Below are positions 1 to 11,498 of a stretch of DNA of 64,000 nt, piece after piece. The notes beneath the pieces were generated by a model. That model did no database searches and was not told the origin of the DNA. It worked only from the letters and a program-made list of their open reading frames with translations. The stretch comes from Patiria miniata (taxonomy: Eukaryota; Echinodermata; Asteroidea; Valvatida; Asterinidae): the NCBI RefSeq assembly GCF_015706575.1, contig NW_024037067.1, positions 2,091,371 to 2,155,370 on the forward strand, in the 5' to 3' direction. A program made the translations under genes and the position numbers. Every line of letters begins with the position of its first letter. Position 1 is the first letter of the stretch.

Positions 1-1110
1 CGCTGACCGAGAGCGCAGCGTGTCTTACCGCATGGCGCGAGCCCGGTCGGTGCCTACGGTGGACGGCCCCAACTTGGTCTCTGTGTGCAGTGATATCGTT
101 TTTGCCGGCGTGCGGTTTATATACCGTTCACCGTTTTTTGAAGGTCTAATCATGGAGAAAGGAATCCTTCCATAGTCTAATTGTTCATCCTTTTCATTTC
201 ATCTTCGATCCAAACTATGTATAGCTTTATAAATATTATTCTGCTGTTATTTAAGATTTTAAGGGGGTGTTTTACAATAACTATTGTTATCACTATGCCG
301 TCTGGTTTATAAACCTTTGGTCGCATTATGCAATTTAATAAATATTCATTTCTTTGTCAGCCATTATCCAATGAGAGAAGACTATTTACCATAGCGCATA
401 CTAATTATCATATTGAGTATACACGGTTGTGTCAAGGCTATCCTCCGCCTCGACTTACTGTACGGCTGTTTGCGGAAGTGTGTGGGGCGTAGATACATGT
501 GCATAAAGCACTCGCAAGGGTCGTTGAGGCTAACGGTATACTGTGTCGCGGCGCACACGGTAACAAGCTCGTATGGGAACAAGCTGATAGCCTTGGTCAA
601 GGCTAGCGACCATCGTACCGGCTGCACTGATGTACTAATCTGACTACTACGTTTGACTTGGCTACGGCTAGCTTTGGCAGACACCTCGTGCGTTTGCCCA
701 TGATTTATTATACGCATAATGGTCACTAGCCGTAGCCACATAATCATTATTGCCACTGGTTACCATCAGTAAAAAGACGTGCATTGAATGCATGGTTTGC
801 AGGGCAACCGGTACCCGTATGCACTGTTGATATACATGTATCTGGAACTTGACTGGCAAGGCACCATTCTAGCATATGTACATACGTTGTATGCTATGTC
901 ATGTATGTGGGAAGCATGCGTGCCTGATTCGGTTGCGAGAAAGTTTGCTCTTTTTTACGCACAGTTGGAGTTAATTTGAGTCATGTCTGCCAATTCGGCA
1001 ATCATACTGTATGCATACAAGGACCATAAAGAGTACATTGATGCCAAAACTGGAGGCAAAAAAACATGTCGCAGTTTGTGTTTTTTGACCAAAAAGAACC
1101 AGCATCATAG
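1..1110. other. No recognised feature
   Basis: Mixed-composition DNA with short open frames only. None has a recognisable domain or splice context. Nothing assignable was seen. Confidence 0.5.
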
Positions 1111-1632
1111 TGAGGTACTTTAGTGAAAAAATCGTGACACGGTGGACAAAAGCACCATTTTTTCACCAAAGCATCTCCATGGTATACCTTTTCGAAAAAA
1201 AGACGGACGCAAAAAATTGGATGATGAGAAGGGCATGTATGACGTCATTATGACGTCATCAGCTAATTATTACATGAAATATATATAAATTGATAATATC
1301 TTCTGAACTACAAACATCACAACAACAAAAGTCGCATCAAATGAAAGGGACCAACAAGATCTTTCATTTGAGTGGTATGCCAGGAGCGTTGAATGTAGTA
1401 AAGGGTGGTTTTGGGGGCCAAAAAGCACCTTTTTTGTCAAAAAAACCTGATTTTTTGCTAAAATCATGTATTTTTGTTTGGCACCTTGTATGTGTTATTG
1501 TGAGATTTTGTTTTTAAGTCAGAGAAAAAGGTTCCAATTCTATGCCAAAAGAAATTTGGCAATTGATTATTATTATTTGTAATTGATTATTAGTATCTTA
1601 AATGCTTACACTTGTTCCTTAGATAGGTGGAA
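1111..1632. repeat. Left long terminal inverted repeat of a composite element
   Basis: The ~520 bp from the ATAGTGAGGTAC stretch onward recur in reverse complement at 4772-5314 with many near-identical blocks, for example the block around CCATGGTATACC, the paired TGACGTCA motifs and the ATTATTACATG block. The inner end is near AGATAGGTGG. The arrangement is a pair of long inverted repeats around about 3.1 kb of other sequence. The element class is not recognised. Confidence 0.75.
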
Positions 1633-2289
1633 AAACTGCAGTTACCGTAAGGAAAGTTATCACCACTTTAGGGTATGGGCCAAAATGGGACTTAAGATTT
1701 CTTGTATTACCTTGATAAGGGCCAAAAATAGTTCTGCTTCCCATTACATGGCATTTGAAAACAGGGTTGGTAGGTAAGGATTTTTTGGTTTGTGTACAAT
1801 CATATATGGAGGCGTCTGCGTGTAGTCAAGGGTGAAAGGGAGAAATTGATTGTTTTGGGTTCTTTTTTTTCTCATTTTTCCCATAAAACAAATTAGGGTA
1901 GGGGCTGTCAGAATAGGGTAGGTAGGGAAACCGGAAGCAGAACAGTTTACTATCATTTTTTTTGGCCTAATACCAGCAAATAGATGGTATGCATTACTTT
2001 TATCAATGCATGTCCAGTTTGAGGAGACTTTTGAATCAAGACCTCCAACTAATCATGCATAGGCCTACGTTCTTTTTATATATCGAAAGTTAAAAAGCTT
2101 AAACTGTTGTGCAATAGCCCAAAAATAAAAGCTTACCACTTTGTATTCATTATGTTCAAATTGACTATCTGATTGTTGAAACCAATGCATTTAGTGGTGA
2201 GACTCCTTTTTGCGTCTCAAAGTGCCTGAAAATGTAAAATTGTCGTGGAATTGCCCATAAACAATCAGAATAAGTCAGGAGTAAGCCTA

Positions 2290-3060
2290 ATTCATTTGGG
2301 GTCAAATCGGTTAGGATGTGCTGGGGTGAAATGGAGAAATGAGCAGCCCTATCTCCACTGAAGTACTCCATTGCATAGCACAGCGTCTCAACATTATCAT
2401 CTTCCAATAACATTCTAAGGACCAGTTCTACGAGGAACTCAACACCACCATCAGAGGTATCCTTGTCATAGAACAACTGTACCTCCTTGGCGAATTCAAC
2501 GCCCGAGTGGGATCTGACCACAACTCCTGGCCCAGCTGCATCGCTCACGTTGGCGTTGGCGAGCTTACTGAGAATGGGCAGAGGCTGCAGAAGCACCTCA
2601 GATCCCGTCAATGGCTTCAGTTTCATCTCATCATCACAGGAAGACCCTCACGAAACTGCGTTCTCATCACACGCAGCGCTGACTGTTATACAGACCACTC
2701 CCAAATAAACAGATCCACCGCTCAAGGCAAAAAAAGACGCCCATACTTCAAACATCGCCAGGACGTCAATCCCAGATCTGTACAACACGAGGAATTTCCC
2801 TCCTCGGTATCGTTAAGAAGGCCTTCGCCCTTGTAGTGCTGAACAGATCGCAGCTGCTAGCTGAGCGCATATACCCTGAGAGGCAGTGCGGATTCAGAGC
2901 TGAAAGATTAAAGATCGACATTATCTTCTCCATTGTCTTCGACTTACGGCACTTCGTGGAGAAGTGCCGAGAGCAGCGACGACCGATGTACTGACCGCCG
3001 ACCTAGCCGATGAAGCCCTTTGACCTTCGTCAGTAGAAAAGGCCTCTTCAGGCTACTGCA
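2290..3060 (+). pseudogene. LINE endonuclease and reverse-transcriptase remnant
   Basis: A broken non-LTR retrotransposon piece. The frame near 2490-2590 reads as an APE-type endonuclease core (EFNARVGSDHNSWP, then NENGQRL-like residues). Around 2840-2990 the frames give an RT-like stretch (NRSQLLAERIYPERQCGFRA, then IDIIFS and EKCREQ), matching the GFR.GRSTIDMIF region of LINE RT. The endonuclease and RT pieces are separated by far less DNA than in an intact element, and stops and frameshifts abound. The RT motif order matches the LINE at 15343-18665. About 110 bp near 2290-2400 also resembles, in the same sense, DNA upstream of that LINE (about 19640-19710). Dead fragment; clade unresolved. 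Confidence 0.65.
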
Positions 3061-3299
3061 GAAGATTGGATGTCTCCAAGTCATCAAAAACATTCAACTC
3101 CATTACCTTATCAGCATCGGACATATGATGTGCACAACAGCTTAGCACCGCCGAACACTGGATGTGATCTGTCCGGATCATCTCTAGCAACATGTCTGCA
3201 ACGAGGTTAACACAAACTCGAGTGCAAATACCTTACCAGTTCGTTGATGCGTCAAAAATACTGAGACAATTGGAGAAACCAACCCTCCCAATGAAGGCA

Positions 3300-4728
3300 T
3301 ATAATGTTTCCGGAATCATCAGCCATGGTTCGATATACCTTATGGGTATACCAGCAGAATGACTGGCAACGTGAGAAGGACCAGCTATCAATGGGCTCCC
3401 TACTATACGAGCCGCACGTACCCTACGAGCTGCACCCTACACTTGGTCAAAATCTACACTGGCACACTGACCCCAAAGCCTCAGGCCCCCACAGGAACCA
3501 AAGGGTTGACCACTACCACTCCGGTGAGAGACATACAAGACCTGAAGGACCGGCTCCCAACGCAGTGTGATACTTTCGACGACTTAGATATGCGCTCTCC
3601 TACGCCTCAAGCCAGATACTCAGTTCCACACAAATCCGCCACATAGGTGCAGCTTTCATGTCAAACCAAAACCGCAGGCCGAGCTGAAAAAGACTGAGAA
3701 AGGCTGGGTCATACAAAAAGTCTCCCATCACACGGACGGGTGCAGCTCTATCACAGCAACTGCCAAAAATGACGGCCCGTTCAGGATGTGTCCGGATCCC
3801 AAGCAGCTAAACACATAATGTTTTCTAAAGATCCCCACTCTTGAGGAGCTCAAGCCAGAATTTGCACTGGAAAGGTTCTCCTCCAAGCTAGACGTCAAAA
3901 GCAGGGTATTGGTCTGCTCATCTAGGGCAGTCTGAAAAACTGACAACATACATGTACAATTAGGTAGTTAACAGCTTTCGTCGCCCATTCATCGGCTTAT
4001 CAGTAAGCCAAGATAATAGTCCCAAAAAATATTGATGGCAAAATAAGCTAGATGGCTTGATGCGTTGGAACAATCACCGCGACGACATTGCAGTATTCGG
4101 TCTCCCTTGAAGAGCATGACGAACGGTCGAATGTCTCATCACCCTGATGGAAACTGCTGGTTCCTTAGCATAGTCAACAATGTCTCACACTACACCCCAA
4201 ATTGCACAGACAAAGTTGCTCCCTTCAGCGATCTTCTTCGAAAAGATGTACCATTTCTCTGGGAAGAGGACCATCAAGCTTCTTTTACAACCCTTGAACA
4301 CTCCATCTCAACTCAGTCCTGGCTACGATTCTCCGACACACTGGTATAGAAACCATCCTCAAGGTAGATGCATCTGAAAGAGGATTGGGCAACACCCAGG
4401 AAGGTAAATCCATCGCATTTTCCTCAAAGATCCTATAGATCCTCTTCCCAGAGCATATTCTCGAATATCGAGAGGGAAGCTGTGACACTGCTGCAACTTC
4501 ATTCGGCTCCAACTTCATTGTTGTCACTGACCATTAAAACCATTGGTTACGATCTGGCGCAAAATCCTAGCCAATACACCACACCGCTTGCAGCGTCTTA
4601 AGCTACAAGGATACAACTTCGACGATGTCTACAGACCTGGTGCTATGATGGTGATCGCAGATGCACCCGGCAGATTGCCCAACCCCTCCAAGCTCGACAA
4701 CGAGACATGTGATGAATCTGTAACTTAG
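3300..4728 (+). pseudogene. Degenerate Ty3/gypsy pol fragment
   Basis: Several frames together show gypsy polymerase order. Around 3540 there is a DLKDRLPTQ-like pre-RT stretch. Near 3690-3920 are KTEKGWVIQKV, DGPFRMCPDPKQLN, PTLEELKPEFA and KLDVKS, corresponding to the start of RT up to the first catalytic Asp. Near 4200-4270, FSDLLRKDVPFLWEEDHQ matches the RT/RNase H connection. Near 4600-4670, HRLQRLKLQGYNFDDVYRPG with VIADAPGR matches the end of RNase H. The YxDD region is not readable and frames shift repeatedly. The fragment lies inside the long inverted repeats. Confidence 0.65.
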
Positions 4729-4771
4729 ATACACTGGGATGGGCACCAGACTGTAACTTATGTTACATTTT

Positions 4772-5314
4772 TTTGTCCGCCTATCTTTGGAATAAGTTTA
4801 AACATTTAAGATACCAATAATCAATTACGAAAACTCTCTTGGCATAGTATTTGAACCATTCTCTCTGACTTAAGAACCAAAACTCACAATACCACTTACG
4901 GTTTGCATGTTAAAACAAGGTGCCAAAATGATAACCCCAAATCCTTGATTTGAGCACCAATTTTGTTTTTTTTTTACCAAAAAAGGGATTTTTGGCAAAA
5001 AAACACCCTGTACTACATTTCATCCCACTGACATACCACTCAAATGAAAGATCTTGTTGTTCCCTTTAATATGATACCACATTTGTTGTTGTGATGCTTG
5101 TCGTTCTGAAGATATTATCAATTTATATGTTTTTCATGTAATAATTAGCTGATGACGTCATAATGACGTCATACATGCCCTTCCCATCATCCAATTTTTT
5201 GCATCCGTCTTTTTTTCGAAAAGGTATACCATGGAGATGCTTTGGTGAAAAAATGGTGCTTTTGTCCACCGTGTCACGATCCTTGGTATTTTTGTCACTA
5301 AGGTACCTCACTAT
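4772..5314. repeat. Right long terminal inverted repeat of the composite element
   Basis: Reverse complement of 1111-1632 with moderate divergence and small indels. The outer end is near GTACCTCACTATC and the inner end near the CCGCCTATCTTTGG stretch. It carries the same pair of TGACGTCA octamers (5153-5160 and 5164-5171). No clear target-site duplication was found outside it. Confidence 0.75.
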
Positions 5315-5576
5315 CAGCGATAAGGCAGGGACAACGTCTGCCTTCATCAAATATGTGCGGCGTCATCACCCTATGTAGGCCTAGCTAGGTTTTCTTCCTT
5401 GCGTGGTTGTTATTGTTATTGTCTAATGTCTATGACATGTTTGTTTCAATTTCTTTAAAAGTCTAATAAAGCTAAATTACCGGTAGTGTCCAAAACTGTC
5501 CAAACAACACAAATCTGTGTTTCATGATTGATTTTCAATATGCATTTGTTTTTATGTGCATTTTGGCCCAATTTAA

Positions 5577-6092
5577 AAGGAAGATACAACATTTGCAAAC
5601 ATCAAAACACGAAATTATCAAATTATCACGAAATACCTAACTGGATTGTTAGGGACTGACAGTCTAAATCATCCTGTAAAGTTGTGGCTCCTGGTGTGCT
5701 GACATTTCCAAGAAAAACTGTATTTTTCCAACGCTGGTTGGCCGACCAGTGTTGGAGAAAACTGGCTTTTTTCAAAAAGTAATCCTAATTTTTCATATTT
5801 AGTTCGTCTGCATTTTCTTTGCAATTGATTACACACATGTGAAGACTACAAGCCTGCTAGACTGATTCTCTGATTTGACAATTCCCCAAAGTCTATTAAT
5901 TGCTCCCTTTCATCTTTAGTAGGGTCAGGGAACCAGACTACAAGAATATGATTTTTTTTCCCCTTTTTTTCTAGCATCTACGAACCCAAAACGTGAAACA
6001 AGTCAGTGTAACAATATTTGCTGTAACATACTAATCCTCCAAATCCATTTATTTCTGAAAATTGCAGCAAAAGCAAATGTTGTACATTCCCT
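5577..6092. mobile_element. Kolobok-like MITE, copy 1
   Basis: A 516-bp element flanked by TTAA (5573-5576 and 6093-6096). The ends are inverted repeats of about 20 bp, ending in ATACAACATTTGC on the left and GCAAATGTTGTACAT on the right. A second copy with the same ends lies at 20076-20579. TTAA duplication with AGGG-type termini fits Kolobok-like elements. There is no coding capacity, so it would be non-autonomous. The superfamily is inferred from the ends only. Confidence 0.75.
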
Positions 6093-6120
6093 TTAACACT
6101 GGAAGTACTATTGTTATTAA

Positions 6121-6602
6121 AGAGGTTGTGGAATGCTGAAAGTCGTTTTGTTTTTTATATTTTTTTTATCGTAGAGTTGACCCATATATATATCATAATG
6201 ACAAAGCCCCATTCTTTTGTAGTGTGCGTTTATATGTTTATAAAACTGAAATTCATCAAGTAATTTGTTGGTCGGCGAGCGCATAATTGAAATCAACAGT
6301 CGTCGGGTTCTTCGTAAAATGAGAAAAATCGTGACATAATAAACAGGACTTGTTTATACTACGCTGCATCCGGAGTCCTGTTTATTATGTCACGATTTAC
6401 TATGTTTTGTTTGCTGCCCCCAACGACGCTTTTTACACAAATTGCACGTTCAGGTCGAAACAGGACCTGAAAAACAGCTCTCAAAAAAGTACCTTTTGTA
6501 CTCATTTCATGACAGACACATTGGTCGTTTTTATTTCATCACACCTTAGGCTACATATACCCAAAAAATGACGGAAATGTCTTCGAGCATTCCACAACCT
6601 CT
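6121..6602. mobile_element. Second TTAA-type MITE family
   Basis: A 482-bp element flanked by TTAA (6117-6120 and 6603-6606) with inverted termini AGAGGTTGTGGAATGCT at the left and the reverse complement at the right. It starts 24 bp after copy 1 of the neighbouring MITE. It contains a long internal hairpin at 6327-6397. Non-coding; the superfamily (Kolobok- or piggyBac-like) is an inference from the TTAA duplication. Confidence 0.75.
6327..6397. repeat. Perfect 24-bp inverted repeat (hairpin)
   Basis: AATCGTGACATAATAAACAG plus four more bases (6327-6350) is repeated exactly in reverse complement at 6374-6397, leaving a 23-nt loop. It lies inside the MITE at 6121-6602. Confidence 0.85.
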
Positions 6603-6770
6603 TTAAAGTTGTAGTTGGTTCAGTAATGTGAGCCTTCATTCAATTTCATATTCCTTTCTTGATTTATTCAATTCTTTATTTAATTTTTGTCTGTTTTGTT
6701 TTGTTTGTGCATAGGCCCTTAATACAATAACATAACTTATACAAAGATGATTTACATGTGTTTATTTATA

Positions 6771-6935
6771 AATCCGGTCTTGGTCTTGGTCTCAGACTGT
6801 CGGTCTCGGTCTTGGACTGCTTTTTTCGGCCTGGTCTTGGTCTTGGTCTTGGACTGCTTTTTTCGGCCTGGTCTTGGTCTTGGTCTCGGACTGTCGGTCT
6901 CAGTCTTGGTCTTGGTCTCAGACTTCCTGGTCTTG
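6771..6935 (+). repeat. Imperfect GGTCTT-rich tandem repeat
   Basis: Repeats of GGTCTTGGTCTTGGTCTC with interspersed GGACTGCTTTTTTCGGCC blocks. Simple-sequence expansion. The open frames over it are artefacts of the period. Confidence 0.7.
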
Positions 6936-7639
6936 ACTACAACACTGGTGGTGATCTGTCAGGATATTTCTTATATTTGTTTAATCTGAAATCATTTTAA
7001 ATGGACTCCTGATGGCATACTTTTGGCAGAACTGTATTTTCCTATTGAATAGCAGGGAGTACTCGGCTGGGAGTGTTCTTTCTTATGCAGATGAGGAAGT
7101 GTTCTGCTTGAGTGGAGCTGTGCAGCAGCAAGGCGTGCAGGCAGCCATTGACGGTTTTCACCACAGCCGATACAGACGTCCTTACTTTTCTCCAAGAAAA
7201 AGCAGTTGCGAGGTTCCGAGGACACCTTTCCAGAAGTGGTGTTTAATTATCACACACAGACAAAATACACTTAAGGTCTTTTAACTTTTTGTGATGAAAG
7301 TCACAAGAAGGTGAGGTAAGAGTAAACAATGCGATATTATATAATCGATGTTGGTCGAGACTCACGGTGAGTTAGAAAAATTGTTAGTACGTTGTAAGTT
7401 CACGGACTCCGTCGGCTGCTCATCGAAGAACCGTGCTCCCCATATATATGTGTATTTAACATGTTTTCTTACAGTGAGGGATGACAGGCGCAATAGGAAA
7501 TAATTTATTTCCGTTTGAGCTTGCGAATTAGGAAATAAGAATATTACATATTGGATATCATTTCCTGTGCACCCTTTTAAATTAAAGTATCTTATGGGCA
7601 ATACCATGATAATGTGAACATGGCTGAAAAATGGAAAGT

Positions 7640-8000
7640 TTATGAAAATCTTAAAAATATAGGTACCATAACCCCAAATGTGGTATCAAATTAAAGGGGA
7701 CAACAAGAACTTTGATTTAAATGATGTGCCAGTGAGATGGAATATGGTTAAGTTTATTTGTTTCTCAAAAAAATGGTATTTCACCTGTAAAGTATGGATT
7801 TTAGGTAGTCATTTTGGAACCTTGTTTTTACATGCAAAATGCAAGTGTTATTGTGAGGTTTTTTTAGTGAAAGAGAAAAAGGTTTATTATCTATGCCTAA
7901 AGAGTTTTTCGGATTATAAGTTTCTTAAATGTTTAAACCTGTACCAAAGATGGACGGACTGTAATGTGAGTGACCGCAACGTGCGTTGCCACAATATATA
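7640..8000 (+). repeat. Solo, diverged copy of the inner long-TIR sequence
   Basis: The blocks ATGTGGTATCAAATTAAAGG, TTTTGGAACCTTG, TGTTATTGTGAGG and TTAAATGTTTAAACCTG follow the same order as in the long inverted repeat at 4772-5314 (reverse-complement sense). The outer part, with the TGACGTCA pair, is missing. A third, partial relative of that repeat. Confidence 0.6.
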
Positions 8001-8911
8001 CCTCTCTCAGATTTTATAATTGATTATTTTTTGATAATTGTAATGGTAGAATATGACTTGTAATCTAATGATGTAAGGGCACTAAATCTAAAAAAAAGAA
8101 GTTTTCCATCAGTGCACAGTATGAGTAAAACCCTCAAATGTAAGGTATTTAATTTTTCCATGTCCTTTTTGTGTAACGTGACTTGCCAATAAAAAAACTC
8201 ATTGCCAAACCAATAGAAGTTCATTTTGTTGGCGTTTAGTCACTTAATTTCTGTGAAAAAAGTCCACCCTAACTGCTTTGGCTTATAGAATAACAGCACA
8301 GAGTTGACAGAAGACCCGCTCCAAATGCAACGTGAGCTACCGTGGAATTGCCCTTATGCAATTGTGACGATGTTTTTTTTAAAACAAATTCAGTGACCCT
8401 GAATGGAAGTGTGATTTTTTCTTTACAATTCAGTGACCCACTCAGAATGGGTAAAAGGAGGTACATGTACGGCTGTCTTTTCAAGAGACCATGATGCAAA
8501 AACAACTCAGCGCTGAAAGCTAGCATTTGTGTGCTTGCAAGATGAGGTTATGTTTAAAACATGTTTTATTTTGATTTGAGGCACTCAACTGAAAACCTCT
8601 GCGAAATTCAGGCTTAGCAAGGAATGACCATGTTGTATATTCTGCTAGTATTTGCAAAAATGTTCTTAGTCAAATGGTACCTCGCATTACTTGAGCTAAT
8701 GGCATAACCAAAACAAGTGGATTTAAGAAATAATTGTGCATATTCAATCCATATTTCTGCAAAAAGAGTTGTATATATGTGATGATGTTGATGATGATGT
8801 TGGGAAAGAAAATGGCAATATATGCTTTAAAATCACAATATTGAGTAAGTACAAATGTACAGTTGTCTCATTCTGCCTTTATATTCTATAGTTACAAAAT
8901 CAATTACTGAC
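8001..8911. other. No recognised feature
   Basis: AT-rich DNA downstream of the last visible PEF1 exon. I looked here for the next exon (an EF-hand starting with a D-x-D-x-S-G loop on the minus strand) and did not find it. Confidence 0.45.
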
Positions 8912-8986
8912 CTTTCAAAGCAACTTTTCCAGTCTTGGATATACTTCCACAGCGCAGCAAACTCGCTAAAATTTATTGTTCCATTT
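8912..8986 (-). CDS. PEF1: PEF1 (peflin-like) coding exon 4
   Basis: A 75-bp exon too short to show as a long open frame. On the minus strand it follows TTCTTATTCTAG and ends before the donor GTCAGT. With the two bases carried over from exon 3 it reads NGTINFSEFAALWKYIQDWK followed by SCFE. This is the second EF-hand loop end and the hydrophobic helix typical of penta-EF-hand proteins (the ALWKxIQxW signature of peflin, ALG-2 and sorcin). The loop DKDRNGTINFSE is completed across the intron. The exon ends in phase 2, so at least one more exon must follow further left. Confidence 0.85.
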
Positions 8987-10631
8987 CTAGAATAAGAAAA
9001 GAAAATGCTTAAATATGAAAAGAAACACTTTTAATTCTGAGAAGATGACTAATGTAAAGATATATGTATATATAATCAAAAGGCTCATGAATCTCACCAA
9101 ATAATGTATGTGCGAATATAGGAGAGTTTGAGTGTTTTCAACAATTTTTACCACAATACCCTTCTCATGACATAGCCAGCTGGGGTTTAGGGCGGTATTT
9201 AAACCCCCCCTCCCCTATTTTTTAAAGAGTGCCCTTTGTACATAAGTACCCCTTTTCACCAGCGGCCCCCCCTCTCAATATATTGTAAAGAGTGGCACTT
9301 TTTTTTTTTTACACAAGTGCCCTTTTTCACCAGTCGCCTTCTTAACGAGTGCCCTTTAGGAATGTCGCGTGAACATTGGCAATTGTGCCGCCCTGAAAAG
9401 TGCCACATTTTGTCCAATAGTGCCCACGATCGTCTTGTTTGAACAACACCCCCATAGAAAGATGGTGTCCAGCACCACCCCCCCCCCCCCTTTTCTGCCA
9501 GGTGACCAGTGGAAAACAAAATTGTCTACCTTTCAGCAAGAATAGGGCAAGTATCCTTTTCACGTCTACCACCCCCCTATAAATATGACCTTACTACGCC
9601 ACTGCTTCTAGTGGGAAACAAAAAATCTTCAGTCTGTTAATATGCAGTGTGGCAGTTCAGATTCTCATTCCCTGTTGGCCTGTATGTTGTATGTACACAA
9701 TTCATGCTAGAAGACAACTCAATACGTAGACACAATTGTATGAAGGGACGTTATTGCATACAAATATTCCAGGCTTGCTTTGGGGGTATTTTTCCACACT
9801 CCCCCCCCCCCCAAAAAAAAACACCACACATATGAAGAAAAAAAACCTGTATAGCACCTCTAAATTTACAAACAAAATCAACTGTACACCCATAATAGAC
9901 CTTATTCACATGGAAGTCATCTTCAATCCTGTTCCCTGAATCTTTATGATAAACTATAAACTGCTGAATGGGATGGTGCCAGACAATTTTATGATTGGCC
10001 TGCGTTCCAAGCCTCACTTTAAAAAAAATGTTTTAGTGTGGTTATTAACATTATTTTTTAATATTTTTTAAATAGTTTTTTCCAATTCAAATTTGCTAGA
10101 CATTTAATCAACATTGTTTCTAACATAATATAAAAATTAATTTTTATAAATACATGTAAAAACAAGAATTGAATCTACCTTAGAATATGAATCAGCAAAA
10201 TACACAATGGAACGTTAGGTGTAGGGTGAAGCACAGCTTTTGTTCCCCAACCTTTGGACAGAAAATTACAATACATGTAACGAATAGGGACAAACCACAA
10301 GGACAAACAAGAACATAACAAGCAGGAGTAAGATAATAATTTTCAAATATTGTAAGAGTTGAGGAATTGAGTTTTTAGCTTTTTTACGAATATAGGTAAA
10401 GTTGGAGATGTTTTAAACAAGGCTATTTTTTAACATTGAAGTTCTATTGGAACAAACATAAAGATTTTTCTTTGAAACACTTCTAGTATATGAATATTCA
10501 TACATGAGTTTACCCACATTCAGATATTAAAGGTCATTAAACGGTAAGAGCTTGACGTTGACAAATAGGGGATTAGTGTTGTCATGATAATTGGCATTAC
10601 ATATAATACGAATAGCTCTTTTTGTAACAAG
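8987..10631. other. PEF1 intron 3, left part: no gene
   Basis: Non-coding intron sequence. It includes C-rich and poly-C tracts near 9205-9260, 9475-9492 and 9800-9812, and AT-rich DNA near 10020-10160. No complete element was recognised. Confidence 0.5.
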
Positions 10632-10829
10632 TTAATCACACTGAGAAGAGCAACTACCCCATGTGAGACTGGTGGGACTGGGATGGACCACGGTTTGTAC
10701 GAAAATTGCCCATGCCCGTCTTTCCATATACATGGCAAAGTTCCGGACTTTGCTTGTGACATCATCAGAGATGTAGATGGATGATCCCTTGTACTGATTC
10801 CTTTTCAGTAGCTTGGCTGCATTTCTCAA
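10632..10829 (-). pseudogene. Possible LINE ORF1 remnant
   Basis: The minus-strand frame contains LLKRNQYKGSSIYISDDVTS, which resembles the C-terminal region of LINE ORF1 proteins, where a K-G-x-x-I-x-I-x-x-D-x-T motif is common. Only about 65 residues are open, and no start or upstream coiled coil is seen. Weak call; it could be chance similarity. Confidence 0.3.
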
Positions 10830-11498
10830 GACGTATTGCCGATCAGCATTTTATTTACCAAAAGTCTTCACACAAACATCAGCTATTCTGGATGGCGAGC
10901 CAATGTGCTACAACAGTTCAATATATGAGTACAATGTAAACTTAAGCAAGATTTTATCATTTCTGTGGCCTTTAATTTAAACCTCCTACTGATAGAGCTG
11001 TCACAAGCTGTCCAAAAACAAACCCGATTCCTCTCCCATAGCTTTTGTACAGACTGGTCACCAACTGCCAGAACCCCTGGGGTATGACAGACAGGGTGTC
11101 ATTGAATACTGCCATAACTTGTACTGCAATTCTATAGACCTTATGCGTAGCAGCCATTGCCCTCTAATGCCTTTGTTTTGCTGTGATATGCATGAGTGAA
11201 CATTTTGTGCCTTCATTGTTACTGAATTAAATCAATCATTGCCAGGCACTCAGCTGTACTTAAACCCACCATATTACTGTCAGTCAAGGCATGGTACTTT
11301 CAGTTGACAAAATTGCCACAGTCTGTCAATTCTACCAATATGAGCCCAATTTGCAAAACTGTTTAAAAAGTATCACTTGATAGATTTGACAGATAGTCCT
11401 TTTGGCACTGAGAGAGGGAGGGTTAAAGAGATTATTTGTTAATTGATACTATGTTGTACTTTTAATATCTAAACTGGCTAAAAGCATAGGACTAGGAC

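Noticed and set aside
2165..2626. 153-codon minus-strand gene
   Set aside because: It runs antisense over the LINE endonuclease remnant and shows no domain; the plus-strand reading explains the sequence better.
9236..9572. Protein genes in the C-rich stretch
   Set aside because: Frames are driven by poly-C and poly-T runs in intron DNA, with no domain.
10972..11157. 61-codon minus-strand frame starting MAATHKV
   Set aside because: Composition looks plausible, but there is no recognisable family and no splice context or continuation. Not supported as a gene.
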